From: JANXSS01 sp040385645
Lineage (GTDB): Bacteria > Pseudomonadota > Gammaproteobacteria > Burkholderiales > Burkholderiaceae_D
Direction: 5' to 3'
Assembly (NCBI GenBank): GCA_040385645.1
Contig: JAZKGZ010000004.1
Location: forward strand, 248,001-312,000
DNA length: 64,000 nucleotides
Program-made: the position numbers and the translations under genes
Part shown: one piece after another, positions 53,574-64,000 of the stretch
How positions within the stretch are numbered: the first letter of the stretch is position 1
How the letters are laid out: each line of letters begins with the position of its first letter
The notes under the pieces: model-generated
Told to the model about the DNA's origin: nothing
Seen by the model: only the letters and a program-made list of their open reading frames with translations
The model's database searches: none

Positions 53574-54953
53574 ATGCGCTGGCACGATTTTAGAAGGCTT
53601 GCCGACCTTGCCTGGCCAATTCTGGTGGGCCAACTGGCAGTCATCGCCAACGGCGTGATCGACACGGCCATGACCGCGCGCTTTTCCTCGGTCGACCTGG
53701 CAGCGCTGGCGCTAGGCTCCTCGATTTATATCAGCGTATTCGTCGGTGCCAGCGGTGTGCTGCAAGCGCTATCGCCGACGATCGGCCAATTATTCGGGGC
53801 GCGTGATTTTTCAGCGATCGGATATGAAATAAAGCAGGGAACCTGGCTAGCCTTGTTTCTTACCTTGGTCGGTTCCGTAGTCCTGGCTTATCCTCAGCCG
53901 TTCCTGGCCATTGCCCAAGCCTCGCCCGAATTGACTGAGAAAGCGACGCTGTATTTGCAAATACTCGCCTTGGCACTACCTGCCACGCTGGGCTTCAAAG
54001 TGTATGCCGCGATCAACACGGCGCTGGCCCGACCGAAGATGTTGATGACGCTCCAACTCGGCGCGCTATTTTTGAAAATTCCCCTGAATGCCTTGTTCAT
54101 ATTCGGTGCCTTCGGCATTCCGGCTTTCGGCGGTCCTGGATGCGCGATCGCCACGACGGTTCTGGCGTGGCTGGAACTAGTCGCTGCATGGATACTGCTA
54201 CGTTACTCACCGTTCTACCAGCCGTTTAAAATCTTCGGCAGTGGTTTCGTGCCACCGGCATGGAAAGCGCAGCGCGCTTTGCTCACGCTCGGTATCCCGA
54301 TGGGGTTGTCTTACTTGATCGAAGTAACGGCCTTCACTTTCATGGCGTTGTTCATCGCCCGGCTCGGACATATCGCCGTGGCTGGCCATCAGGTGGCAGC
54401 GAGCTTCGGTACGGTACTGTACATGCTGCCGCTATCGATCGGCATTGCAACCGGCACTCTGGTAGCACAAGCCATCGGTGCCAAAGACATGGTGCAGGCT
54501 CGGCGTATTGGTAACCACGGCATCGCATTGGCAGCTGTCTTGTCACTCAGCGTAGGCATCATCGTCTGGCTTGCACGCGAACCCATCGCACGCGCTTACA
54601 GCCCTGAGCCGAGCGTCATGGCAATTGCCGTGCCCTTGCTCGTATATATCGGGTTTTATCAGGTATTCGATGCGCTGCAGGTATGTGCCGCTTTCATCCT
54701 GCGCGCTTATCGAATCGCGTTCGTGCCCACTGTAATTTACGGATTGGCATTGTGGGGAATCGGGTTGGGAGGCGGGTATGCACTCGGCTTCGATACGACG
54801 GGCCTTGTACCGCCTATGTTTCACGGTGCAGCCGGCTTCTGGGCAGGCAACAGCATCAGTATCATAGTACTGGCGGCAGGGTTATTATGGTATTTGCAAC
54901 GTGTACGGCGCAGTGTGGAGTATGCCGTGCTGGTACAGCACGTCCGAACGTGA
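53574..54953 (+). CDS. MATE family efflux transporter
   Basis: This 459-residue protein has the twelve-span layout of multidrug and toxin extrusion carriers, which exchange cations for drugs or organic cations. Landmarks are AWPILVGQLAVIANGVIDTAM near the start, SPTIGQLFGA, and PMGLSYLIEVTAFTFMAL at the start of the second half. The gene begins four bases after the ArnT-like gene and shares its transcript. It converges with an HDOD gene seven bases beyond its stop. Confidence 0.9.
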   Translation: MRWHDFRRLADLAWPILVGQLAVIANGVIDTAMTARFSSVDLAALALGSSIYISVFVGASGVLQALSPTIGQLFGARDFSAIGYEIKQGTWLALFLTLVGSVVLAYPQPFLAIAQASPELTEKATLYLQILALALPATLGFKVYAAINTALARPKMLMTLQLGALFLKIPLNALFIFGAFGIPAFGGPGCAIATTVLAWLELVAAWILLRYSPFYQPFKIFGSGFVPPAWKAQRALLTLGIPMGLSYLIEVTAFTFMALFIARLGHIAVAGHQVAASFGTVLYMLPLSIGIATGTLVAQAIGAKDMVQARRIGNHGIALAAVLSLSVGIIVWLAREPIARAYSPEPSVMAIAVPLLVYIGFYQVFDALQVCAAFILRAYRIAFVPTVIYGLALWGIGLGGGYALGFDTTGLVPPMFHGAAGFWAGNSISIIVLAAGLLWYLQRVRRSVEYAVLVQHVRT

Positions 54954-54959
54954 GTACGT

Positions 54960-56108
54960 TCAAACCTTAACCGGTTCGGCAGCAGTACGCAATTGGACAT
55001 AACACGCAAGTTCGGCTTCTGATAACTCCGATGTGAACGACGCTTCGGCTGACTGCCGGCCGAGCCGCGTCAGCATGTTGAGCTTACTTAGATAATCCGC
55101 CATCGATAAATTCGCACCGACTGCAGACAGCTGCGTATTGCGCTGGACAATCCCTTGTTCCTCGATCGCCGTAATGACTTCCATCGGAAAATTCCACTCG
55201 CGTCCGATGCTTGCAGATAGTTTGCGAGTCTTCAAAATCAGCGCGTTGCAAAAAGCTGCAGAGCCAACGGCTTCATCACCTTCGACGCTTTGGTCCATCA
55301 CGCGCAAAGAGACGATCAATCCGACATTTTGAATCAGCCCTGCCAGAAATGCATCGAAACCGTTCAAGTGCGCCTGCTCGGCAAGCAGCCGGCTGGCGAC
55401 CGCGCACTGTTCGGAATGGTCCCATATCCGCGGTGCCACCAGACGATTGAAATAGCCGGATTTCAGATCGATGATCGGGCGAAACGCAACGCTGGTGATC
55501 AAGTGGCGCAAGCCGTTCTGACCCAGCACCATGACTGCGTGTTCGATGCTGGTGATCGGGTCGTCCTGTACGTACAAGCTGCTGTTGGCCAGGCGAATGA
55601 CTTCCGCCACAAGTACGACATCATGGGAAATTTTGCGCGATAGTTCCGCACCCGAAAAATCATTGGTGCGCAGACTTTGCAGCAACTGGGGAATCACACC
55701 TGGCATACGCCGCACCAGTTGCGCGCCCGATTGCGGCGAATCGAGAATACCGTCGAGGGTGTCGAGAATGGTCTGCTCGGCCGGCGTCACCTGTAACTCC
55801 GAATATTCCTGGCGGTCGAACAGCCAACTAGTGAAGTTGGCGTTGATTTCTTCACGGCTCAGTCGGGATATGCCCCCTGACGTAGCAGCGTCTTTCATCA
55901 CGGGCAATTCGCCTGAAGATGACGGCGTCGGTAAAACCGGACATGCCGTTGCGGTTGAATCCGTGCCAACGTCAACGACCTCGGCAATCTCTGTTTGCGC
56001 TGTTGCGACTATACCTGTTCGCCGTAGATCATCAGACGGCGGGTTTTTAAACAGATTGCGTAACCAGTACAGCATGCACGTTGCCCGATCTCGATAGAGT
56101 GAAAACAT
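54960..56108 (-). CDS. HDOD domain protein
   Basis: This 382-residue protein has an HDOD domain from about residue 120 (LDGILDSPQSGAQLVRRMPGV, then LSRKISHDVVLVAEVIRLANSS and SIEHAVMVLGQNGLRHLI). HDOD proteins resemble HD phosphohydrolases without the catalytic metal residues and often work in signal transduction. The N-terminal 100 residues are low-complexity. The start at 56108 has AGGA six bases upstream; MLYWLRNL at 56075 is a second option. Confidence 0.82.
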   Translation of the reverse strand: MFSLYRDRATCMLYWLRNLFKNPPSDDLRRTGIVATAQTEIAEVVDVGTDSTATACPVLPTPSSSGELPVMKDAATSGGISRLSREEINANFTSWLFDRQEYSELQVTPAEQTILDTLDGILDSPQSGAQLVRRMPGVIPQLLQSLRTNDFSGAELSRKISHDVVLVAEVIRLANSSLYVQDDPITSIEHAVMVLGQNGLRHLITSVAFRPIIDLKSGYFNRLVAPRIWDHSEQCAVASRLLAEQAHLNGFDAFLAGLIQNVGLIVSLRVMDQSVEGDEAVGSAAFCNALILKTRKLSASIGREWNFPMEVITAIEEQGIVQRNTQLSAVGANLSMADYLSKLNMLTRLGRQSAEASFTSELSEAELACYVQLRTAAEPVKV

Positions 56109-56176
56109 AAGAATCCTTTAGGCAGTGTGCCACCGATTTTGCATACAGGCAAAGTGGAATGAATCGACCGTTGCTG

Positions 56177-56205
56177 TTGCCGTAAGCGCGCAAATCGGCC
56201 ATAAT
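56177..56205 (+). promoter_or_regulatory. Sigma-70 promoter of tRNA-Leu
   Basis: TTGCCG (56177-56182) and CATAAT (56200-56205) are spaced by exactly 17 bases. The tRNA starts 13 bases after the -10 box. The G+C-rich stretch between them would suit stringent control of a stable RNA, which is inference. Confidence 0.75.
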
Positions 56206-56217
56206 CACGGCCGTGCC

Positions 56218-56304
56218 GCCGGGATGGCGGAATAGGTAGACGCACGGGACTCAAAATCCCGCGCTGGAAACAGCGTGCCGGTTCGATTCCGGCTCCCGGC
56301 ACCA
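56218..56304 (+). tRNA. tRNA-Leu (anticodon CAA)
   Basis: The 87-nt gene has the acceptor stem GCCGGGA/TCCCGGC, the anticodon stem GGGACTCAAAATCCC with CAA, the long variable arm of class II tRNAs (GCGCTGGAAACAGCGT), a GGTTCGATTCC T-arm and an encoded CCA. It reads UUG codons. A promoter and a terminator flank it. Confidence 0.97.
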
Positions 56305-56312
56305 ATGAATAG

Positions 56313-56334
56313 GCTCCTGTGAAGGAGCTTTTTT
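56313..56334 (+). terminator. Intrinsic terminator after tRNA-Leu
   Basis: GCTCCT (56313-56318) pairs with AGGAGC (56323-56328) around GTGA, and six T follow. It begins nine bases after the CCA end. Confidence 0.9.
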
Positions 56335-56543
56335 CATTTCCGCCCGCAAAACATCTCTTAAGAAAATTCTTGAATACCGCGCATACCACTTCGACGCGAT
56401 TGGTTGTAATTTTGACAATTAGAAATTGTTATTGTTTTGCAATGAAACGACAACCCCGACCAAGCACCGCCGGTCGTTTCGCGATTACGGACCATCTGAT
56501 GCATTCAGGTAGGTAGACAAACAGTTCTTTTGGTGAAGAAACG

Positions 56544-56843
56544 ATGAAAATGATTCAAACAATCGCGGCGTTGCTTGGCTGCGCACTATCGGTAAGCGCA
56601 TCGGCTGCGATCTCGACATTCGATTTTGCCAATCTGTAAAGTCTAAACGGCGTCAACACTGTATTAAGCAGCAACATGACGCTCACGGATATACCGAAGC
56701 CTTTGCCACCTACTGTACCAAAACCGAAACCGACACCAAAACCAACACCGCAGGAAGTTCCAGAACCTGCGACCTATGCATTGATGCTCGGCGGACTGGC
56801 ACTTGTGGGCTTAGCCAGACGGCGGCGTCAGTCGGCAGTCTGA
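56544..56843 (+). pseudogene. PEP-CTERM protein remnant with one in-frame stop
   Basis: One frame of 100 codons starts MKMIQTIAALLGCALSVSAS, a signal peptide, and ends VPEPATYALMLGGLALVGLA plus RRRRQSAV, a complete PEP-CTERM sorting signal (PEP motif, hydrophobic span, basic tail). A single TAA at 56637-56639 (codon 32) breaks the frame after SAAISTFDFANL. Between the two lies a short Pro/Lys/Thr linker (PPTVPKPKPTPKPTPQEV). PEP-CTERM proteins are normally processed by an exosortase and exported. The body is unusually short, so internal sequence may also be lost. It could be expressed only by readthrough, or from an ATG at 56676 without export signal. Confidence 0.8.
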
Positions 56844-56864
56844 GCACTTCTGATCGATCGATCC

Positions 56865-56888
56865 AAAACGGCCGCCTCGGCCGTTTTT
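56865..56888. terminator. Terminator after the PEP-CTERM remnant
   Basis: AAAACGGCC (56865-56873) pairs with GGCCGTTTT (56879-56887) around a 5-base loop, with a T-run on the plus strand. The A-run on the other side lets it serve the convergent kinase gene too. Confidence 0.85.
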
Positions 56889-56926
56889 CATGCCGTAGCA
56901 TTCGATCATTTCTGGGTTGTGCGCTC

Positions 56927-59608
56927 TCAAGCACTCGAATTATTTGCCGGCATTTTTTTATTTACGATCGCCTGGCGAATTTTTATTGCCAGTTCCTCCC
57001 TTTTGTAAGGTTTGCTCAATAGCTCCACACCAGCATTCAGCCGCCCGCCTTGTACCAGGGCGTTATGGGTGTAGCCCGATGTAAACAGCACGGCAAGGTC
57101 TGGAAGCATACGCTGCGCTTCAGAAGCTAGTTCGGTACTTGGTACGGTGCCAGGCATGACGACATCGGTAAACAACACATCCGGCTGCAGCCCGCCCTTC
57201 AATAGGTCGAGCGCATTGTTGCCGTTGTCGGCAGTGGTTATGCGGTAACCGAGTTCTTCAAGCATCACGACGGCTGCCTTCTGCACATCGAGATCGTCTT
57301 CGACAACTAAAATCGTCTCATTTCCGCCTGTGACCAGCTGATCGAGTTGGGCAATGCTTTGCACCTCGCCCTCCATCGAACGCGGAAGATAAATCTCCAC
57401 AATGGTTCCCTGCCCGACCTGGCTCTGAATATGAATGTGGCCATTGCTCTGCTTCACGAAACCATACGCCATGCTCAGACCGAGCCCAGTGCCTTCACCA
57501 GGCCGCTTGGTGGTAAAAAACGGCTCGAATGCCTGGGTGATCGTGTCCTCGCTCATGCCTTCGCCCTCGTCGGAGACGACGATCGAGACGTAGTTCCCCA
57601 CAGCTGCATCTCGTAACTTGGCTTGCTCCGCATCGAAAGCAACATTACTTAAAGCGATTGTCAATTTGCCGCCGTTCGGCATGGCATCCCGCGAATTGAG
57701 TGCCAAATTCTGAATGACGTTTTCCAGCTGGCTGCGGTCGACCAGAACATGCCACAACTGATCCGGCACCACGATCTGCAATTGAAGAGCAGCACCCAAT
57801 GCACCCCGCAGCGAATCCTCCAATTCATTCATCATGTGGCATAAGTCGAGCACCACCGGCCGAAGGGGTTGACGGCGGGCGAATGCGAGCAATTGCCCCG
57901 AAAGTTTCGCGCCCCGCGCTACGGCCCTGGCCATACTGACCAGCCGCGTCTGAAGGCGCTCGTCCTGGGCGTAAAGTCGCTCTAGAATTTGAATGTTGCC
58001 ACCCAAAATTTGCAAGACGTTGTTGAAGTCGTGCGCGACGCCGCCGGTCAGCTTACCCACCGCCTCCAGTCTTTGGGAATGCTGCAACGCTGCCCGTGCT
58101 TCGTCGAGTGCCTGGGTGCGCTCGGCTTCCTTGCGTGCAGCCTCGGTACGCTCCGAAACATCTCGTATGAATGCGCTTACTACGATGCCGGATTTTTCCG
58201 GCACACCCGCAACCGCCAGTTCCAGCGGAATCAAACGACCGCTTCGATGAAGTCCTTCTACCTCGACGACGCGTTTCGTCAGCGTCGGCTTGCCGTCGAT
58301 TGAAAACCTCGCAAATCCTGCGCGGTGAGCGCCTCTGAGCGCGGCAGGAATAATTAGGTCTGCCAAATCTTTCCCCAGCGCTTCCGATGCTGGCCAACCA
58401 AAAATCACCTCGGCCTTGGTATTCCAGTCCGTGATACACCCATGACTGTCCAGTGCGACAAAGGCATCGTGCGTGTTGTCCAAAATACTTTGCATACGGC
58501 GACGCTCCGACTTTACCCGAGCGTTCGATTCCCACAACTTCTGGGTAATTGCGGTTGCCAACGTTTGCGCCCGCTTCCGCGCAGAAGCCAATGTCCAGAC
58601 CAAAAACGCCAATAGAATGCTGGCCGCCACGCCGCCGATAGCCACGATGCGCGGCGTGTCCCGATCGATTCTTGCCTCGTAGCCTGGTGTCGACCGTAGA
58701 TCCAATGTCCATGTTCTTCCAGCAACCGATATTTTTTGTCGCGTGGCGAGCATCGGCTGGGATGATTGTTCGCTCGTAACGCCTGCCGATCGATACAAGA
58801 TACTGTCGCTATCGAGGTTGTCGCCGTCATGAATCGTCAGGAGAATATCGCTGGAACGTTCGCCACTCAGTCCATCCATCAGATCGTCCATTCTGAACGG
58901 TGCACCGATCCATGCGATGAGATTGGTGCGTCTCTCGGCTAAGGTACCGACCGGAGCACCGCGCCGATACACCGGTAGATACATGACCAGACCGGCTTGC
59001 TCGCGGCTGCCGTTTTCCTGAACCAGCTTGGTCTTTCCCGATGCTGCTGCCTGACCAGTATCACGCGCCCGCTCCATGGCGATGCGACGCGTTTGATCGG
59101 TGAGCATGTCGAAACCCAGGGCACGCGGATTCAAGCCGTCAAACGGTTCGATTTGAATGATCGAAGAATAATAGTCGCGGTCGCCCGTTGGGCGTACCGC
59201 ATAGTCGGGAAACCCCTGATTCTTGATGCGCAGCGTATGCGCGGCCAGAGTTGATCGCGGAATGACTTCGATCAGTGCCAGGCCTTGAATACCCGGAAAT
59301 TTTTCTTGCAATCGCAATGAATCGACGAACAGACGAAAGTCTTCACGCCCGATATCGAGCGTGCCCATCATATGCGCCTGGGTTCCTCTGGCAACCTGTT
59401 CGTAGGTTGCCATGCGTTGCTCGATGCGGCGTGTCGCTTGCCGGACTTCGAAAGCGAATTCGGCATTTAATACATGGTCGGCCTGATGTCGCTCGTGCTT
59501 CCATAACCCGAAGGTAGCCGACAATGAAAGGCATAGAATTACCAGCGCGAGCAAAATTGGCAGGCGGGCCGAAAGCGGAGTAGCTGACAATTTCGCTGCT
59601 GTTTTCAC
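56927..59608 (-). CDS. CHASE-PAS hybrid sensor histidine kinase
   Basis: This 893-residue inner-membrane sensor has an N-terminal membrane span (about 14-33), a periplasmic CHASE domain (about 80-300), a second span (about 325-345), a PAS domain (about 370-490), the dimerisation/phosphoacceptor helix with His526 in GGVAHDFNNVLQ, an ATPase domain with DEGEGMSEDTI and GTGLGLSMAYGFVKQ, and a C-terminal receiver with Asp815 in VLFTDVVMPG. CHASE domains bind small ligands. The receiver makes it a hybrid kinase, but no separate response regulator or phosphotransfer gene is adjacent. It is monocistronic by position. Confidence 0.92.
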   Translation of the reverse strand: MKTAAKLSATPLSARLPILLALVILCLSLSATFGLWKHERHQADHVLNAEFAFEVRQATRRIEQRMATYEQVARGTQAHMMGTLDIGREDFRLFVDSLRLQEKFPGIQGLALIEVIPRSTLAAHTLRIKNQGFPDYAVRPTGDRDYYSSIIQIEPFDGLNPRALGFDMLTDQTRRIAMERARDTGQAAASGKTKLVQENGSREQAGLVMYLPVYRRGAPVGTLAERRTNLIAWIGAPFRMDDLMDGLSGERSSDILLTIHDGDNLDSDSILYRSAGVTSEQSSQPMLATRQKISVAGRTWTLDLRSTPGYEARIDRDTPRIVAIGGVAASILLAFLVWTLASARKRAQTLATAITQKLWESNARVKSERRRMQSILDNTHDAFVALDSHGCITDWNTKAEVIFGWPASEALGKDLADLIIPAALRGAHRAGFARFSIDGKPTLTKRVVEVEGLHRSGRLIPLELAVAGVPEKSGIVVSAFIRDVSERTEAARKEAERTQALDEARAALQHSQRLEAVGKLTGGVAHDFNNVLQILGGNIQILERLYAQDERLQTRLVSMARAVARGAKLSGQLLAFARRQPLRPVVLDLCHMMNELEDSLRGALGAALQLQIVVPDQLWHVLVDRSQLENVIQNLALNSRDAMPNGGKLTIALSNVAFDAEQAKLRDAAVGNYVSIVVSDEGEGMSEDTITQAFEPFFTTKRPGEGTGLGLSMAYGFVKQSNGHIHIQSQVGQGTIVEIYLPRSMEGEVQSIAQLDQLVTGGNETILVVEDDLDVQKAAVVMLEELGYRITTADNGNNALDLLKGGLQPDVLFTDVVMPGTVPSTELASEAQRMLPDLAVLFTSGYTHNALVQGGRLNAGVELLSKPYKREELAIKIRQAIVNKKMPANNSSA

Positions 59609-59685
59609 GATGACCGTGGTTAAAATTTTAGGCAGAAATCATGGATAAAACGTCAATTAAGCATCAATCGAGCATTGATCGAGCA

Positions 59686-60298
59686 TCAGTCTAATGCCCA
59701 TACAACGCCCACATTCAAACCCAAAACATCGATACCGGGATTCGGATCAGTCATGCCGAGATTTGAATGGTGCGTGAAATATACGCCACCCGTCAAACCC
59801 ATTTTGTCATTGAGCTGGCGTCGTAATCCAAGCTGCGTGAACCAGTTGAATGTCAGGTCTTGCCCCTGTCCTCCCGGCACACTTTTGGAATTGGTAAAAC
59901 CGGCACCACCACCGATTTCGTAAAAAATCGCCGAACGTTGATCCGCCGACCATAATTCGAAGGTGGGCGCACCGGCAAGAGCAAGATAATAATCTTCGGC
60001 ACCCTTGATGTAAGTTTCGGCAACGATTGCCAAACGGTTTCGTACCGTTAAACGAGCGCCATCGATGCTTCGCCAAATGTCAAATAACGCTGGCGAACGC
60101 CATACCAGTTGGGTAGGAACGATGGCGTAATCGAGCGGCGAATTATTCCGGATCTTGGTCAGGTAGCCAGTCTCGAGTGCGAACTCCCACCGCTGCGAAG
60201 GATGTTGCTGGGCTATTGCCGGCGCGGCAGCAAGAAAAAACACGCTTGCGAGCAGGCACGCTTGCCTGGACTGCAACCGCGTGCCGAACCGAATCAAT

Positions 60299-60318
<20 letters not shown>
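59686..60318 (-). CDS. pagL: PagL-like lipid A 3-O-deacylase
   Basis: This 210-residue precursor has a signal peptide (RQACLLASVFFLAAAPAIA, cleaved near residue 37) and a beta-rich body ending in Trp-Ala-Leu-Asp, as in outer-membrane barrels. The C-terminal motif HHSNLGMTDPNPGID aligns with PagL: His183 and Ser185 are the catalytic pair. The position of the third residue, Glu140 in the Pseudomonas enzyme, is Asp197 here. PagL removes a 3-O-acyl chain from lipid A and so softens innate immune detection. Its ATG overlaps the end of maeB by 20 bases. Confidence 0.8.
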
Positions 60319-62611
<2,293 letters not shown>

Positions 62612-62882
62612 TGCTGCGGCATCCTGTAAGTAATCGTTACCTGGCGAAAGGCGTCGATTTTATCAGACCGATTGACCGATTCTGCATGAATTTGTAGGAA
62701 TGCATAACGCTTCGGGTTACTTGGCCGAGCCCTTCAAGACAACCTATACACCGAGTTATTAAAATGTAAATACTATGAATTTCTGAGTTTTAATTAGATT
62801 TCACAATAAATGGCACGAGGCATAAACGCTGCCGTATCGTTCACCGGCAAAACAATTCGATTCAAAACATTATTAACTAGAT

Positions 62883-64000
62883 ATGAAACCAATCGTTATC
62901 ATCGGGGCTGGCATGGCCGGCTTCAGCATCGCCCGCGAACTGCGCAAGCTCGACAAGGAAGTACCGCTCGTAATATTAACTGCCGACAGCGGTGGCTACT
63001 ACACCAAGCCGATGCTTTCGAATGCCTTTGCACAAAACAAGCAGGCACTACAACTGATGACGCAAAACGCCACGCAGATGGCAGCGCAACTCAACGCCGC
63101 CATCAAAGCCCCGGCGCATGTTCGTCGCATCGATACCAGCCGTAAAGAGATCGCGCTGGACGGCGAAACCTTGGTTTACAACAAGCTGGTGCTAGCAGTC
63201 GGCGCACAGCCGATTCGATTGGCAATCGAGGGGGACGGCGCAGATCAGGTGCAGTCTGTCAATCACATCAGCGATTACCAACGCTTCCGTGATCTGATCG
63301 CTTTGCCTAAGCATGGTATGTCGGCACGAGTCACCATACTCGGGGCCGGTCTGATCGGCTGTGAATTCGCGGACGATTTGTGCGGTGCCGGCCACGCCGT
63401 CACGCTGGTAGACCCGAACCCTTTACCGCTGGCGGCGCTGGCAGCACCGGCGCTGTCGAAGCAATTGCTAGTCGCATTGCTGGCGCGAGGCGTCTCGATG
63501 CGACTTGCGACCGTCGCCACCCGGGTGGACCGCACCGGCGACAGCCTGCAGGTGACACTCGCCGACGGACAGATATTTACCACCGATATCGTACTTTCCG
63601 CAGTCGGCTTGCGGCCCGACCTGACGCTTGCCAGTGCAGCCGGTCTGGCGACCGGGCGTGGCATCTTGATCGACCGTACCGGCCAGACCAGCGCTACCGA
63701 TGTCTTTGCTCTAGGCGATTGTGCAGAGTATGTAGTCCCCAATAACGATGGTGCCGGCACGTCCACCATGCCTTACATCGCGCCCTTGATGACGGCGGCT
63801 CGCGCGATCGCCCGAACCCTTACCGGTACGGCGACGACGATCGATCTGCAGCCGACACCGGTCATCGTAAAAACACCGAGTTACCCGATTGCACTGATCG
63901 CACCGCCGCCGCATGCGATCGCCGGTGGCACATGGACCTCGGAGATGGTCGACGGTCGAACCATCTGCCGTTTTTATGGTGCAAATGGCGTGATGGCCGG
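62883..64000 (+). CDS. NAD(P)/FAD oxidoreductase, rubredoxin-reductase-like (3' end cut off)
   Basis: The frame runs from the ATG at 62883 to the window edge without a stop, about 372 codons. The FAD loop is VIIGAGMAGFSIARELRKL, the NAD loop is VTILGAGLIGCEFADDL, and TDVFALGDCAEYV closes the FAD site. It resembles rubredoxin-NAD reductases, which supply electrons for alkane oxidation or oxygen and NO detoxification. No rubredoxin gene is visible upstream. The gene is divergent from maeB, 271 bases away. Confidence 0.85.
   Translation, partial: MKPIVIIGAGMAGFSIARELRKLDKEVPLVILTADSGGYYTKPMLSNAFAQNKQALQLMTQNATQMAAQLNAAIKAPAHVRRIDTSRKEIALDGETLVYNKLVLAVGAQPIRLAIEGDGADQVQSVNHISDYQRFRDLIALPKHGMSARVTILGAGLIGCEFADDLCGAGHAVTLVDPNPLPLAALAAPALSKQLLVALLARGVSMRLATVATRVDRTGDSLQVTLADGQIFTTDIVLSAVGLRPDLTLASAAGLATGRGILIDRTGQTSATDVFALGDCAEYVVPNNDGAGTSTMPYIAPLMTAARAIARTLTGTATTIDLQPTPVIVKTPSYPIALIAPPPHAIAGGTWTSEMVDGRTICRFYGANGVMA

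Noticed and set aside
56415..56429. Inverted repeat ACAATT-AGA-AATTGT upstream of the PEP-CTERM remnant
   Set aside because: Six-base AT-rich arms are common by chance in such a gap; no further support.
56218..56843. tRNA-Leu as an attachment site of an integrated element, with the PEP-CTERM remnant as cargo
   Set aside because: No integrase gene and no repeated tRNA 3' end seen downstream; the next genes look chromosomal.
62810..63145. 111-codon frame at the start of the rubredoxin-reductase-like gene
   Set aside because: Out-of-frame shadow of the FAD-binding region, with no domain of its own.

Overview
The window is a chromosomal segment of a betaproteobacterium, most likely of the order Burkholderiales and possibly the family Oxalobacteraceae. 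This is inferred from protein families and gene order: a DUF1841 protein, a TIGR04438-type Trp-rich protein, parE and parC separated by a lytic transglycosylase, a dihydrolipoamide dehydrogenase with a fused lipoyl domain, a stand-alone RnfB beside nth, an intracellular PHB depolymerase and a PEP-CTERM remnant. Coding density is high, strands are mixed, and almost every gene is a housekeeping or core metabolic gene. I see no prophage, insertion sequence, transposase, CRISPR array or rRNA operon.

Layout. 1-6847: end of a ferredoxin-NADP reductase, PhaZ depolymerase, rnfB-nth, DUF1841, two tandem single-haem cytochromes c and a large membrane protein of the 'Gcr site-specific recombinase' family. 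7133-12330: topoisomerase IV operon parE, lytic transglycosylase, parC. 12347-21514: RidA, htpG with a sigma-32-like promoter, a spermidine-synthase-like protein, a GspE/PulE ATPase, a small basic-tailed protein with an NAD-binding epimerase, a 2Fe-2S flavin reductase and an acetylornithine-type aminotransferase. 21530-27568: pyruvate dehydrogenase operon aceE-aceF-lpdA on the minus strand. 27974-32521: folD-prlC, a DUF4124/glutaredoxin protein, holC and a small unknown gene. 32717-35982: dadA, an Lrp-type regulator and a branched-chain amino-acid binding protein.

36084-38592 holds the most unusual item: a 777-residue protein resembling the HrpF/NolX/HrpK family of type III secretion translocators. 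It is preceded by a PIP (hrpII) box and a correctly spaced -10 element, is bounded by terminators on both sides, and has no other secretion gene nearby. 38683-42063: a c551-type cytochrome, the Trp-rich protein, ilvD and lgt. 42077-49216 (minus strand): addB-addA, a coiled-coil gene, zapA, and a 184-nt 6S RNA with its own promoter and terminator. 49552-54953: trxA, rho, rpmE (type B), an ArnT-like glycosyltransferase and a MATE transporter. 54960-64000: an HDOD protein, tRNA-Leu(CAA), a PEP-CTERM gene broken by one in-frame stop, a CHASE-PAS hybrid histidine kinase, a PagL-like lipid A deacylase overlapping maeB, and the start of a rubredoxin-reductase-like flavoprotein cut by the window edge.

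All functional calls come from reading motifs and overall family resemblance by eye. No database search was run.
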